Shown piece after piece: positions 1 through 7,644 of a stretch of DNA of 64,000 nt. The DNA is from Clostridia bacterium. Its GTDB lineage: Bacteria; Bacillota; Clostridia; Oscillospirales; UBA644. The notes beneath the pieces are model-generated. The model had not been told where the DNA came from and searched no databases. It worked only from the letters and a program-made list of their open reading frames with translations. The DNA lies in contig JAFRTE010000022.1 of the NCBI GenBank assembly GCA_017427285.1, forward strand, positions 1 to 64,000, in the 5' to 3' direction. Made by a program: the position numbers and the translations under genes. Numbering within the stretch: position 1 is the first letter of the stretch; every line of letters begins with the position of its first letter.

Positions 1-68
1 AAAAAAAAAAAAAAAAAATAGTGATATAGTAATTACGAATTATTAATAGTAAATAGGAGTTATTTATC

Positions 69-1826
69 ATGTTTGATAATCCGAGAAAAAAAATTATAAA
101 CTCAGTTATCACAGCTGTTGCAGTGTTTATGGTGCTGTTAACATCATGCGCAAATAATAGCCTAAACCGATTTAAAGCTGCAATAGATGACGGCTACTAC
201 AGAACCGCCCAGGCTATTTTTGAAGAAACAACGGATCCACAGTTTTTCGATGAAGCAGAGTATTTTATTCGGGACAAAGCTGACGAAGTATTGACCTCCT
301 ATTCTCAGGGAGAATCAGATTATAAGGAAACTGCGGAATACCTCGCCAACTATGAGTCTTTTTTTGACATGACAGATGAGAAATTAGCTCTTGAGACAAT
401 AAGCGAATCAAAAAAGTTTTACTGGAACGCAAAAGAGGCGGAAAATGAGCACGATTATCCGTTGGCTGCACAGTATTATGATTATGTAAGCAGTTTAGAT
501 ACAGAAAACTATGATACGGCGCAACAGTCTATAGAAAACATAAGGTCACAAGTCGCGGAAGAGTTTATCTCAGAGTTAAATAAATATAAGGAAAAGGTCG
601 ATTATGACGGTGCGATGGGCTTTGTGGCCTCAAATTTTTATGTTTGGGGCTCAAAGGAATATTTCATCCAAATTATAGGCGAAGAGACCTTTACGGAAGG
701 CACAAATATCGTTGATGAAACATTAAAACTATGTTATATTAAAGAAATTGAAGACACAATATCGAACATAGGCGCTGTTACATTGAAATCCGAAAAGGCA
801 ATTAGTTCTGCGCGGAGCATTTATAACTATCATGACTCCGAAATCCAGAAGGAGGTGTCAAATTACAGTGTACTCATATCCGCAGAAGAGAGTCTTCGAA
901 ACCTCCAAATAGAAGATATAGAAAAAGCGATAAATGCAATCGGAACAGTGACTCTTTCAAGCAGTGATGCAATAAAAACAGCACGAAAGGTTTACAATTC
1001 ATATTCTGCGGAAATAAAAAACGCCGTAAGTAACTATTCGGTTCTTACCGATGCTGAAAAAAAGATTGAAGAGCTTCAAATTAACGATGCGCTGAAAAAA
1101 GCCGAAGATTATGTCGCAAAGGGCGATTATGCCAACGCTATAAAATCGCTTGACAGTTCTATTTCCAAATACGGTAAAAGCGCATCATTGTCGGCAAGGA
1201 GAGCCGCATATGCAGATTCATATGTCAAGGAAACTATTGCATCTGCCGCATCAAAATATAAAAAATATGATTATAACGCTCTCATGGCAGCTGAAAATGT
1301 TTTAAAAACAGCATTAAATGTTTTGTCAAACGAAAAAAAGTTAAAAGATGAATTAGCTTATTATAAGGAGCTGGAACCGATACCATTGACAGATGTAGAA
1401 TGCAACTATAATACCGGTTGGTGGGGAGAACGATATCGTTTTCAAGATTGTGGAAGGCAGACAAGTGTTTCCGGATATGTATACAATTATACTTTAGCCC
1501 CAGAAGACTTTGAAGATGTTGATGGCGAAATTGGCGCAACATACCCTTACGGTATGGTGGAGCAATATTTTTCAAATTATCAATATTCAAAATTAACCGG
1601 AAAAATATTCTTTAATGAAAAGTATAAATCTGCGACTTCTGCAAAAACATATTTGCTGATTACAGTTTCTTTGGAGAAAAACAGATACATTTTCAGCAAT
1701 GATGGCATAACCCATTCATTTGAAATTGATCTTACAGGAGTAAAAGAGTTTTTTATCCAATACGGACAAACAGAAGAAATGAATGATTTGGCATTCTTAG
1801 CTGATGTTTATTTGTGGAAGAAATGA
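69..1826 (+). CDS. Lipoprotein with helical repeats and C-terminal NPCBM-like domain
   Basis: A secreted, lipid-anchored protein of 585 residues of unknown function. The N terminus has a basic stretch, a hydrophobic helix and the lipobox LLTSC, so Cys27 should be the lipidated residue. Residues 226-279 and 284-337 are two copies of a helical unit (pattern I..IG.VTL.S..AI..AR..Y, ending SNYSVL..AE) known from Bacillota surface proteins. A TPR-like helical stretch follows (about 340-390). Residues 445-585 are beta-rich and resemble NPCBM-type carbohydrate-binding modules (G.I.F near YSKLTGKI, ending in IDLTGV and a LAFLAD tail). An AGGAG site lies 9 bases before the ATG. The gene sits in an AT-rich patch with other lipoproteins. 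Sugar binding is inferred from the fold resemblance only. Confidence 0.8.
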   Translation: MFDNPRKKIINSVITAVAVFMVLLTSCANNSLNRFKAAIDDGYYRTAQAIFEETTDPQFFDEAEYFIRDKADEVLTSYSQGESDYKETAEYLANYESFFDMTDEKLALETISESKKFYWNAKEAENEHDYPLAAQYYDYVSSLDTENYDTAQQSIENIRSQVAEEFISELNKYKEKVDYDGAMGFVASNFYVWGSKEYFIQIIGEETFTEGTNIVDETLKLCYIKEIEDTISNIGAVTLKSEKAISSARSIYNYHDSEIQKEVSNYSVLISAEESLRNLQIEDIEKAINAIGTVTLSSSDAIKTARKVYNSYSAEIKNAVSNYSVLTDAEKKIEELQINDALKKAEDYVAKGDYANAIKSLDSSISKYGKSASLSARRAAYADSYVKETIASAASKYKKYDYNALMAAENVLKTALNVLSNEKKLKDELAYYKELEPIPLTDVECNYNTGWWGERYRFQDCGRQTSVSGYVYNYTLAPEDFEDVDGEIGATYPYGMVEQYFSNYQYSKLTGKIFFNEKYKSATSAKTYLLITVSLEKNRYIFSNDGITHSFEIDLTGVKEFFIQYGQTEEMNDLAFLADVYLWKK

Positions 1827-1841
1827 AAGGATGTTAATAAT

Positions 1842-2192
1842 ATGTCGTTAATCAATATTTCAACATGGTGGTTCTTGCGCAGTAAGACTCAGAAGATAAT
1901 TATCATCAGCCTTGCCGCAGTATTAATATTTGCGATTATTCTTGTCTCCTGCGGACATGATAATGCCATCATCGGGAAATGGGAAGACCGTTATGGAAAT
2001 GAACTTACATTTTATCCTGATGGGGCACTGATGGTCGGTCGGCGTGAAGGGAGTTACAGCGTCGCTCTAGGTAAAATAACCGTTGAGTTCTCGGGAGAAA
2101 AACACTCCGGTACATATAAAATCGACGGAAATACACTTGTTATCAACTGGAATGATTTTGATGATGCATTAAGGCTGACAAAAATGAAATGA
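1842..2192 (+). CDS. Small lipoprotein, DUF5640/lipocalin-like
   Basis: A 116-residue protein with an N-terminal hydrophobic segment (about 19-36) ending in a lipobox-like LVSC, then a short beta-rich domain. The pattern IIGKWED, LTFYPDG, GSY, GTYKIDGNTL is typical of small lipocalin-like lipoproteins (DUF5640 and relatives) that read as 'model-checking' beta barrels of unknown function. It starts 15 bases after the preceding lipoprotein with AAAGGA as ribosome site, so the two are probably cotranscribed. No function can be assigned. Confidence 0.7.
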   Translation: MSLINISTWWFLRSKTQKIIIISLAAVLIFAIILVSCGHDNAIIGKWEDRYGNELTFYPDGALMVGRREGSYSVALGKITVEFSGEKHSGTYKIDGNTLVINWNDFDDALRLTKMK

Positions 2193-2218
2193 GATTTATC
2201 AACAACAAAGTCAATTGA

Positions 2219-2323
2219 TACAAGAATAAAGCCACTGACCTTGAAGGTTCAAAATCTTTTTTAATCGATTTTGCGCAAACAAGTGATTTACTGAATTTAG
2301 CCTTTTTAGCTTCGGCTTGTTAA
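2219..2323 (+). pseudogene. Decayed tail of an NPCBM-like lipoprotein paralogue
   Basis: After an in-frame TGA at 2216-2218 the frame reads about 34 residues to a TAA at 2321. The translation LEGSKSFLIDFAQT then LNLAFLA aligns with the last 27 residues of the lipoprotein at 69-1826 (LTGVKEFFIQYGQT then NDLAFLA); I count 12 identities of 27. There is no start codon or ribosome site and no upstream part of the domain, so this looks like the remnant of a duplicated or recombined gene. The match is short, so the call is moderate. Confidence 0.55.
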
Positions 2324-2368
2324 GATAATAGCCGTTAATTGACATTAAAATATCTTGGAGGAATAATT

Positions 2369-2698
2369 ATGTTTTGTAAAAAATGCGGAAAAGAGTTATC
2401 CGATCAGTCCCGGTTTTGCCCATCATGCGGTTCCCCGCAACAAGGAATTATCGAAAATCAATCAAAGGCATACCCACATGATGTGCCGCGCTGCACGGCA
2501 TGCGGGTATACGGGGGAATTTACGTCGGGTCCCCTTATACGCGGATCGGACTGGTTATGGTTTTTCCTGTTGTTTTTCTTTTTTGGTTCGGGTGTCATTT
2601 ATATGCTTTTCATTATAATCATTCGATGGAATCCCAATAACAGAGAAAAGATATGTCCTCACTGTAAATCCAAAAACATGTTTACGTACTTGTATTGA
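2369..2698 (+). CDS. Zinc-ribbon membrane protein
   Basis: A 109-residue protein that begins with a zinc ribbon (MFCKKCGKEL with a second CPSCG pair), has a second pair CTACGY at about residue 42, then a hydrophobic, very Phe-rich segment, then CPHCKSKN at the end. The split second ribbon around a membrane segment recalls LITAF-like or zinc-ribbon membrane proteins. I chose the ATG at 2369 because TTGGAGGA lies 6 bases upstream; an upstream TTG has no such site. It overlaps nothing and is followed at once by a second zinc-ribbon membrane gene. Function unknown. Confidence 0.75.
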   Translation: MFCKKCGKELSDQSRFCPSCGSPQQGIIENQSKAYPHDVPRCTACGYTGEFTSGPLIRGSDWLWFFLLFFFFGSGVIYMLFIIIIRWNPNNREKICPHCKSKNMFTYLY

Positions 2699-2733
2699 AA
2701 AACAACGTAAAAACTTTTAGAGAGGTATTTAAA

Positions 2734-3408
2734 ATGATTTACGGATTCAAAGACTTTCTTAAGTTGCCTTTTGATAATATCGGAGGCAAAATTAAAACCC
2801 TGGCACTTGTTTGCTGTTGGATAGAAATATTGATCAATGTTATCGTCGGCATTCTTATTTTGTTTGGAGGAATACGTATTGGCGGCATTGCCGGCGGCGT
2901 TAGTGGATTTTTACTTGGCGTTGCGGTGGTAATAATTGGCTCTCTTTTTTCCATTATTTCCAGTTACGGATTGTATGCGTTTGGTACGCTGGTAGAAAAC
3001 AGCGATTTACTCGGAAGTATTTCAACAAAACTAAACAATATTGACAAAAGCACAAAAGATATTGATAAGTTATTGAGAGAGAAGTCACAAGCGGAGATTG
3101 TTAATACGGATAAAAAGCCGGAAGAAAATGGCGATATCGGAACACTTTCGACGTTGACAGTTAACACTCAGCATAAAACAGCAGAGAGCAGTACACCCTT
3201 TTCACTGCACAACAGTAAGCATACCGAGTATGGGCGAATTGACATGTATGATGAAGATAAAAAGCAACCAAGAGTATCCGGTCCGGAGCCATCTGATTTT
3301 ATTCATCCTATAGTAGTGTCAGATAAATCAATTCAATGCCCGAAATGCGGTCATATTCAATCGAAAGATAGTAAGATGTGCTCCAGCTGCGGAGTGATGT
3401 TTTTTTAA
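2734..3408 (+). CDS. Two-helix membrane protein with C-terminal zinc ribbon
   Basis: A 224-residue protein with two predicted membrane helices in the first 95 residues (one starting LALVCCWIEILINVIV, one Gly-rich then LGVAVVIIGSLF), a polar linker, and a terminal zinc ribbon CPKCGHIQ ... CSSCG. It is a mirror image of the gene before it, which carries the ribbon first. The start at 2734 follows AGAGAGG; the upstream TTG at 2695 would overlap the previous stop and has no clear site. Function unknown; the ribbon may bind protein or nucleic acid. Confidence 0.7.
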   Translation: MIYGFKDFLKLPFDNIGGKIKTLALVCCWIEILINVIVGILILFGGIRIGGIAGGVSGFLLGVAVVIIGSLFSIISSYGLYAFGTLVENSDLLGSISTKLNNIDKSTKDIDKLLREKSQAEIVNTDKKPEENGDIGTLSTLTVNTQHKTAESSTPFSLHNSKHTEYGRIDMYDEDKKQPRVSGPEPSDFIHPIVVSDKSIQCPKCGHIQSKDSKMCSSCGVMFF

Positions 3409-3462
3409 TAAACCATTATCCGTATTACATATAAACAGTAAAGGATGTTAACTAAAACAGAC

Positions 3463-3497
3463 AGACGGTCGGGTTATCCTGCCGTCTTATTCTTTTT
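3463..3497 (+). terminator. Terminator after the lipoprotein/zinc-ribbon cluster
   Basis: An imperfect stem (AGACGGTCGGG with CCTGCCGTCT) is followed by TATTCTTTTT. It closes the AT-rich patch and comes just before the ung promoter. Confidence 0.6.
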
Positions 3498-3528
3498 GTA
3501 AGAATTCTTTCGCATTACGCACTCTCGC

Positions 3529-3557
3529 TTGACAGAGAGCGGGGTTTCTGTTATAAT
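3529..3557 (+). promoter_or_regulatory. Consensus sigma-A promoter of ung
   Basis: TTGACA at 3529-3534 and TATAAT at 3552-3557 are separated by exactly 17 bp. Transcription should start near 3564, about 29 bases before the proposed start of ung. Confidence 0.85.
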
Positions 3558-3592
3558 AATTACGATAAAGCATTCATAAGGGGGCGGCGGTC

Positions 3593-4261
3593 ACGGTAAA
3601 ATTCGGCAACGACTGGGATACTCTTCTTGAGGGCGAATTTGAAAAGGAATATTATCTGCGTCTTCGCGCATTTCTGAAAAGCGAATATTCGTCAAGAACC
3701 GTATATCCCGATATGTACGACATTTTCAACGCCATGAAATACACGGCGTATAAAGACGTTAAGGCGGTAATTCTCGGCCAGGATCCGTATCACGGGCCGG
3801 GACAGGCGCACGGGCTCTGTTTTTCCGTTAAAAAGGGCGTGCAGCCTCCTCCGTCGCTCGTCAATATTTTCAGGGAGCTTCACGACGATCTGGGCATAGA
3901 CCCTCCGCCTCACGGCGAGCTTACCTCGTGGGCAAAAAACGGCGTTCTGCTTCTGAATACCGTGCTTACAGTCCGCGCGGGAGCGGCAAACAGCCACAGA
4001 AACATGGGCTGGGAAATTTTTACCGACAGAGTAATAAAACTTCTAAACGACCGCGAAACGCCCATGGTCTTTCTTTTGTGGGGCACTCCCGCAAGGCAGA
4101 AGGAAAAGCTGATAACTAACCCGAAGCATCTTATCCTTCACACCGTCCACCCCTCGCCTCTTTCGGCATACGGCGGATTTTTCGGCTGCCGTCACTTTTC
4201 GCAATGCAACGAATTTCTTGTTTCAAGAGGCATTGAGCCGATAGACTGGAAAATCACGTGA
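3593..4261 (+). CDS. ung: Uracil-DNA glycosylase, family 1, apparent ACG start
   Basis: Removes uracil from DNA as the first step of base-excision repair in the cytoplasm. Signature [13 protein letters not shown] carries the catalytic Asp, and [17 protein letters not shown] the catalytic His loop. Homology with known Ung proteins begins well before the first ATG (3713): the frame reads [20 protein letters not shown] and continues to [10 protein letters not shown]. No ATG, GTG or TTG lies in frame between the ribosome site AAGGGGG (3579-3585) and that ATG; the codon 8 bases after the site is ACG at 3593. With that start the protein has 222 residues and the catalytic Asp becomes residue 64, as in E. 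coli Ung. Either a rare ACG start is used, or there is a T-to-C change or sequence error. Its stop is directly adjacent to the stop of the convergent gene. Confidence 0.85.
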   Translation, partial: TVKFGNDWDTLLEGEFEKEYYLRLRAFLKSEYSSRTVYPDMYDIFNAMKYTAYKDVKAVILGQDPYHGPGQAHGLCFSVKKGVQPPPSLVNIFRELHDDLGIDPPPHGELTSWAKNGVLLLNTVLTVRAGAANSHRNMGWEIFTDRVIKLLNDRETPMVFLLWGTPARQKEKLITNPKHLILHTVHPSPLSAYGGFFGCRHFSQCNEFLVSRGIEPIDWKIT

Positions 4262-4996
4262 TCACCACTCAAAGCTTTCGACGGTGTTTTTCGGCGGAAG
4301 CGGTTCGTCTGAAGCGTGATACTGCACCATTTCGAGCAGCAGACGGTAAAAAGGCGCGATAAGTCTGTATTTTTCCGATATTTCGTTGACTATATCGGGC
4401 GTAAAAAACGCTTCGTGCGGCAGGATCGGAGAAGAAATATAAAAATTCTTCATGCAATACCAGTCTTCAAGTCCGAGCTCTTTTGCGCGTTCCGAAAGTC
4501 CCGCCGGCATGCGTTTGTAGCGTTCGCCCAGAACGAGAAGTCCGCCCGACGTTATCGGGCCTGCGGCGTTGAAAAACAAATCGGGATTTTCCGAAATATA
4601 GCTTCTTATCGAAACCATCGATTTTGTGGGAAAATTGAAAGCGCCCATTCCGTATCTCGTTCCCTCGCGCATTATTTCCGCAAAAAATCCCGGTCCTTCA
4701 AGCATATGCTCTGCGGGACGGTGAAAAACGAGCCATGCGGTGTCGCGGTAAAGATGTTTATCTTTTGTATATCTTGAATCCCTGCGTATTCTCGAAAGAC
4801 ATTTTGCGGGACGTGTGACTATCTGCGGGTCTATTTCCCTAACTACGGGAGCAAGATCCTCTATCAGGTCTTCAAACGGCTGACGGACGTATTTTATATA
4901 GTCCTCTCTGTGCTCCTCATACCATATTTTTGAATCGTTTTCGCGGACATTGTGAAGATATTCCAGCGTTTTTTTCGAAAAACCCTTAAACTGCAT
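4262..4996 (-). CDS. DUF2461 family protein
   Basis: A 244-residue protein matching the DUF2461 (TIGR02453) family in layout: MQFKGFSKKTLEYL, then NDSKIWYEEHREDY, PAKCLSRIRRDSRY, TKDKHLYRD and GPGFFAEI. The family is widespread and biochemically uncharacterised. I start it at the ATG at 4996, 6 bases after GGAAAGGG; the longer ORF start at 5029 lies before the predicted transcription start and is excluded. Its promoter at 5032-5060 is in the gap to the divergent GTPase gene. Confidence 0.85.
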   Translation of the reverse strand: MQFKGFSKKTLEYLHNVRENDSKIWYEEHREDYIKYVRQPFEDLIEDLAPVVREIDPQIVTRPAKCLSRIRRDSRYTKDKHLYRDTAWLVFHRPAEHMLEGPGFFAEIMREGTRYGMGAFNFPTKSMVSIRSYISENPDLFFNAAGPITSGGLLVLGERYKRMPAGLSERAKELGLEDWYCMKNFYISSPILPHEAFFTPDIVNEISEKYRLIAPFYRLLLEMVQYHASDEPLPPKNTVESFEW

Positions 4997-5031
4997 TTCT
5001 GACCCTTTCCGTTTTTTAATCATATACATAT

Positions 5032-5060
5032 ATTATATACTTTTGCGGCGGATTTGTCAA
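5032..5060 (-). promoter_or_regulatory. Consensus promoter of the DUF2461 gene
   Basis: On the minus strand TTGACA (complement of 5055-5060) and TATAAT (complement of 5032-5037) have a 17 bp spacer; transcription should begin near 5025. Confidence 0.85.
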
Positions 5061-5082
5061 CCGCAAACAGACCTTTAACAGT

Positions 5083-6978
5083 ATGAAAAACATCAGAAAC
5101 ATCGCCTTTGCCGCTCATGTTGACGCGGGGAAAACAACTCTTACCGAAAGACTGCTTTTTGAAAGCGGCGCAATACGCGCTCAGGGAAGCGTTGACAAAG
5201 GAACGGCAAAAACGGACGATCTTACCGTTGAAAAAAAACGCGGGATTTCAGTCCGTACAGCGCTCACCTCCACGAATATAAACGGAGTGACGGTAAACAT
5301 TATAGACACGCCCGGCCATGCGGACTTTATTTCGCAGGTAGAGCGCGCGCTTTTTGCCGTTGACGGCATCGTCGTGCTCGTTTCGGCGGTAGACGGCGTG
5401 CAGACGAATACGGAAATAATACTTGACGCCGTTGAAAGGCTGAAAAAGCCGTGCATCGTTTTTATAAACAAAACAGACAGGGATATTGCCGATCCGGACC
5501 GCGTTTTTGCCGAGATAAAAGATATTTTTCCGAAAGCCGCGCTTTTTTCCGATATAGCCGAAGATATAGCGTCGATCGACGAAGAATGTCTTGAAATGTT
5601 CGTTTCGGGCGAGAAGATACCCGAAAACGTTATTCGCAAAAAAGTTGCGGAATACACAAAAAGTCTTGATATCTGCCCCGTTTTTTGCGGAAGCGCGGTT
5701 ACGGGCGCCGGCGTCGGGGAGCTTGCCGCCGCCATCGTTGATTTTCTGCCGCCTCCGGATGAAAAAGACGGAGAAACGGGCGGGTTTATCTATGCCGTCA
5801 GCCATGACAGACAAAACGGCAGGGCTGCGTATACCCGAGTTTACTCCGGCTCCGTTACGGTACGTCAGCAGATAAGCCTCGGCGGCGCGGAATACAAGGT
5901 AAACATGATAAAAAAGCCCGTTTTCGGCAAAATGACCGATACACAAACTCTTTATTCGGGCGAAGTCGGTGCGGTATACGGTTTTTCCGAAGCAAAAACG
6001 GGAGACTTTATCGGAAAAAGAGAGCTTATTTCCTCCGCGCTTCCCGAAACAGAGCAGGCGCTGATGATGACGTCGGTAACTGCTACGGACGGCACGGATA
6101 TTTTAAAGCTTAAATCGGCGCTTTCTGAAATTGCCGCGGAAGAGCCAATGACGGACCTTATCTGGGAGCCGATCTCGAAAAGTCTCAATATAAAAGTATT
6201 CGGGAATATACAGACCGAGGTTTTGCGCGATATTATTTTAGAGCGTTTCGGTATTTCGACGGCTTTCGGGCCGATGAACGTTATTTACAAGGAAACTCCG
6301 TCCCGCGTGGGCTTCGGTTTTGACGCATACACGATGCCCAAGCCGTGCTGGGCAGTGCTTAAATTTAAAATAACGCCGCTGAAAAGAGGAAGCGGTGTTG
6401 TTTACAGATGCTCTGCGCCGCCTAACCGTCTTTCGTACAGATACAGAAAACAGGTCGAAGAGTCGATAAAAGCTTCGATAGCGCAGGGGCCGCGGGGATG
6501 GGAAGTTACGGATATGGAGATCGATCTTGTTGACGGCGAAGACCACCCGATCCATACGCACCCGCTTGATTTTACAGTTGCCACGCCTCTCGCTCTTGCG
6601 GACGGATTCAGAAATACGGGCACAACGCTTCTCGAACCGTATATTCATGCGAGGTTTACTTTTGCGGCGGAGCATTACGGGAGAGTGTTAAGCGATATAA
6701 TCAGGATGCGCGGAGAGCCGGGCGACCCGATAAGAAGAAAAGACACGGTCTTTCTCGAAGCGGAGATACCTGCCGCAACTTCGCTTGACTATTCTGCGGT
6801 ATTCGCGTCGTTTACCTCTGGAAAAGGCGTTATGTCGGCTACTTTTTCGGGATACAGAGTCTGTCCCGAACCCGACGGGAAAACCATGCCGAGGCGAGGC
6901 GTTGATCCGCTTGACCGCTCAAAATACATTCTTGCCGCAAGGCATGCGCTTTCGGGAACTGTTTTTGAAGTTATGTGA
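5083..6978 (+). CDS. TetM/TetO-group translational GTPase
   Basis: An EF-G-like GTPase of 631 residues, close to the 639 of Tet(M). GTPase motifs are AHVDAGKTT (11-19), RGISVRT, DTPGHADF (from 75) and NKTDRD (from 129); beta-barrel and EF-G domains III-V follow. Tet(M)-type proteins bind the ribosome and eject tetracycline. The domain IV loop that reaches the drug site, YSPVSTPADF in Tet(M), here reads HPIHTHPLDF (488-497), so tetracycline protection is doubtful; it may be a chromosomal ribosome-rescue or housekeeping member of the group. No clear ribosome site precedes the ATG. The next gene has its own promoter 8 bases past the stop. Confidence 0.85.
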   Translation: MKNIRNIAFAAHVDAGKTTLTERLLFESGAIRAQGSVDKGTAKTDDLTVEKKRGISVRTALTSTNINGVTVNIIDTPGHADFISQVERALFAVDGIVVLVSAVDGVQTNTEIILDAVERLKKPCIVFINKTDRDIADPDRVFAEIKDIFPKAALFSDIAEDIASIDEECLEMFVSGEKIPENVIRKKVAEYTKSLDICPVFCGSAVTGAGVGELAAAIVDFLPPPDEKDGETGGFIYAVSHDRQNGRAAYTRVYSGSVTVRQQISLGGAEYKVNMIKKPVFGKMTDTQTLYSGEVGAVYGFSEAKTGDFIGKRELISSALPETEQALMMTSVTATDGTDILKLKSALSEIAAEEPMTDLIWEPISKSLNIKVFGNIQTEVLRDIILERFGISTAFGPMNVIYKETPSRVGFGFDAYTMPKPCWAVLKFKITPLKRGSGVVYRCSAPPNRLSYRYRKQVEESIKASIAQGPRGWEVTDMEIDLVDGEDHPIHTHPLDFTVATPLALADGFRNTGTTLLEPYIHARFTFAAEHYGRVLSDIIRMRGEPGDPIRRKDTVFLEAEIPAATSLDYSAVFASFTSGKGVMSATFSGYRVCPEPDGKTMPRRGVDPLDRSKYILAARHALSGTVFEVM

Positions 6979-6985
6979 CCGCATA

Positions 6986-7014
6986 TTGACAAAACGGTAT
7001 ATTTATACTATAAT
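6986..7014 (+). promoter_or_regulatory. Consensus promoter of the engB-lysA-GH125 operon
   Basis: TTGACA (6986-6991), 17 bp, TATAAT (7009-7014). Start of transcription near 7021, ahead of the GGAGAAGG ribosome site of engB. Confidence 0.85.
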
Positions 7015-7044
7015 AACGGATATTCATACCATACGGAGAAGGAA

Positions 7045-7644
7045 ATGAAACTTAATTACGCCAAAGCGGAATTTATCAGCAGTTATTTTAACACGCAAGC
7101 TCTTCCGCCCGAAAAGAGACCCGAAGTTGTGTTTGTCGGGCGGTCGAATGTCGGAAAAAGCTCGATGATAAATAAGCTTGTAAACAGAAAAAACCTTGCG
7201 TTTACAAGCTCAAAACCCGGCAAGACCGCCGCAATCAACTATTTTTCGATAGACGGCAAAATATATATCGTCGATCTGCCGGGATACGGTTTTGCTCAGC
7301 GTTCGAAAGCCGAGCGCAGGGGCTGGGGAAGCTTGATAGAAACGTATTTTGAGCTCGGAAGAGACATACGGCTCGTTGTACTGCTTACGGATATAAGACA
7401 CGGACCTACGGAAGACGACAAGCTGATGTATGATTATCTTATATCGAAGGGCGTCCCTTTCTGCGTTGCGGCAACGAAATCGGATAAGATATCAAAAACC
7501 GCCGCCGCAAAGATGACGCAGGAAATAAGCGAGCTTTTTGACGTAAACGCATTTGCCTTTTCTTCGGAAACGGGAGAAGGAACGGAAACTTTAAAAGGAA
7601 TAATAGAGTCTGTAACAGACGAAAAAACAGAGGAGCAGATATGA
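7045..7644 (+). CDS. engB: Ribosome biogenesis GTPase EngB/YsxC
   Basis: An essential-type GTPase of 199 residues that helps assemble the large ribosomal subunit. P-loop GRSNVGKSS (32-40), G3 DLPGYG (77-82) and G4 ATKSD (about 143-147) are all present, with the family's typical size and the Arg/Lys-rich RSKAERRGWG segment after G3. It is the first gene of a three-gene operon; its TGA overlaps the ATG of lysA (ATGA), which suggests translational coupling. Confidence 0.95.
   Translation: MKLNYAKAEFISSYFNTQALPPEKRPEVVFVGRSNVGKSSMINKLVNRKNLAFTSSKPGKTAAINYFSIDGKIYIVDLPGYGFAQRSKAERRGWGSLIETYFELGRDIRLVVLLTDIRHGPTEDDKLMYDYLISKGVPFCVAATKSDKISKTAAAKMTQEISELFDVNAFAFSSETGEGTETLKGIIESVTDEKTEEQI

Noticed and set aside
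5248-5946. 232-codon minus-strand frame inside the TetM-like gene
   Set aside because: Antisense mirror of a conserved GTPase domain; no motif or start signal.
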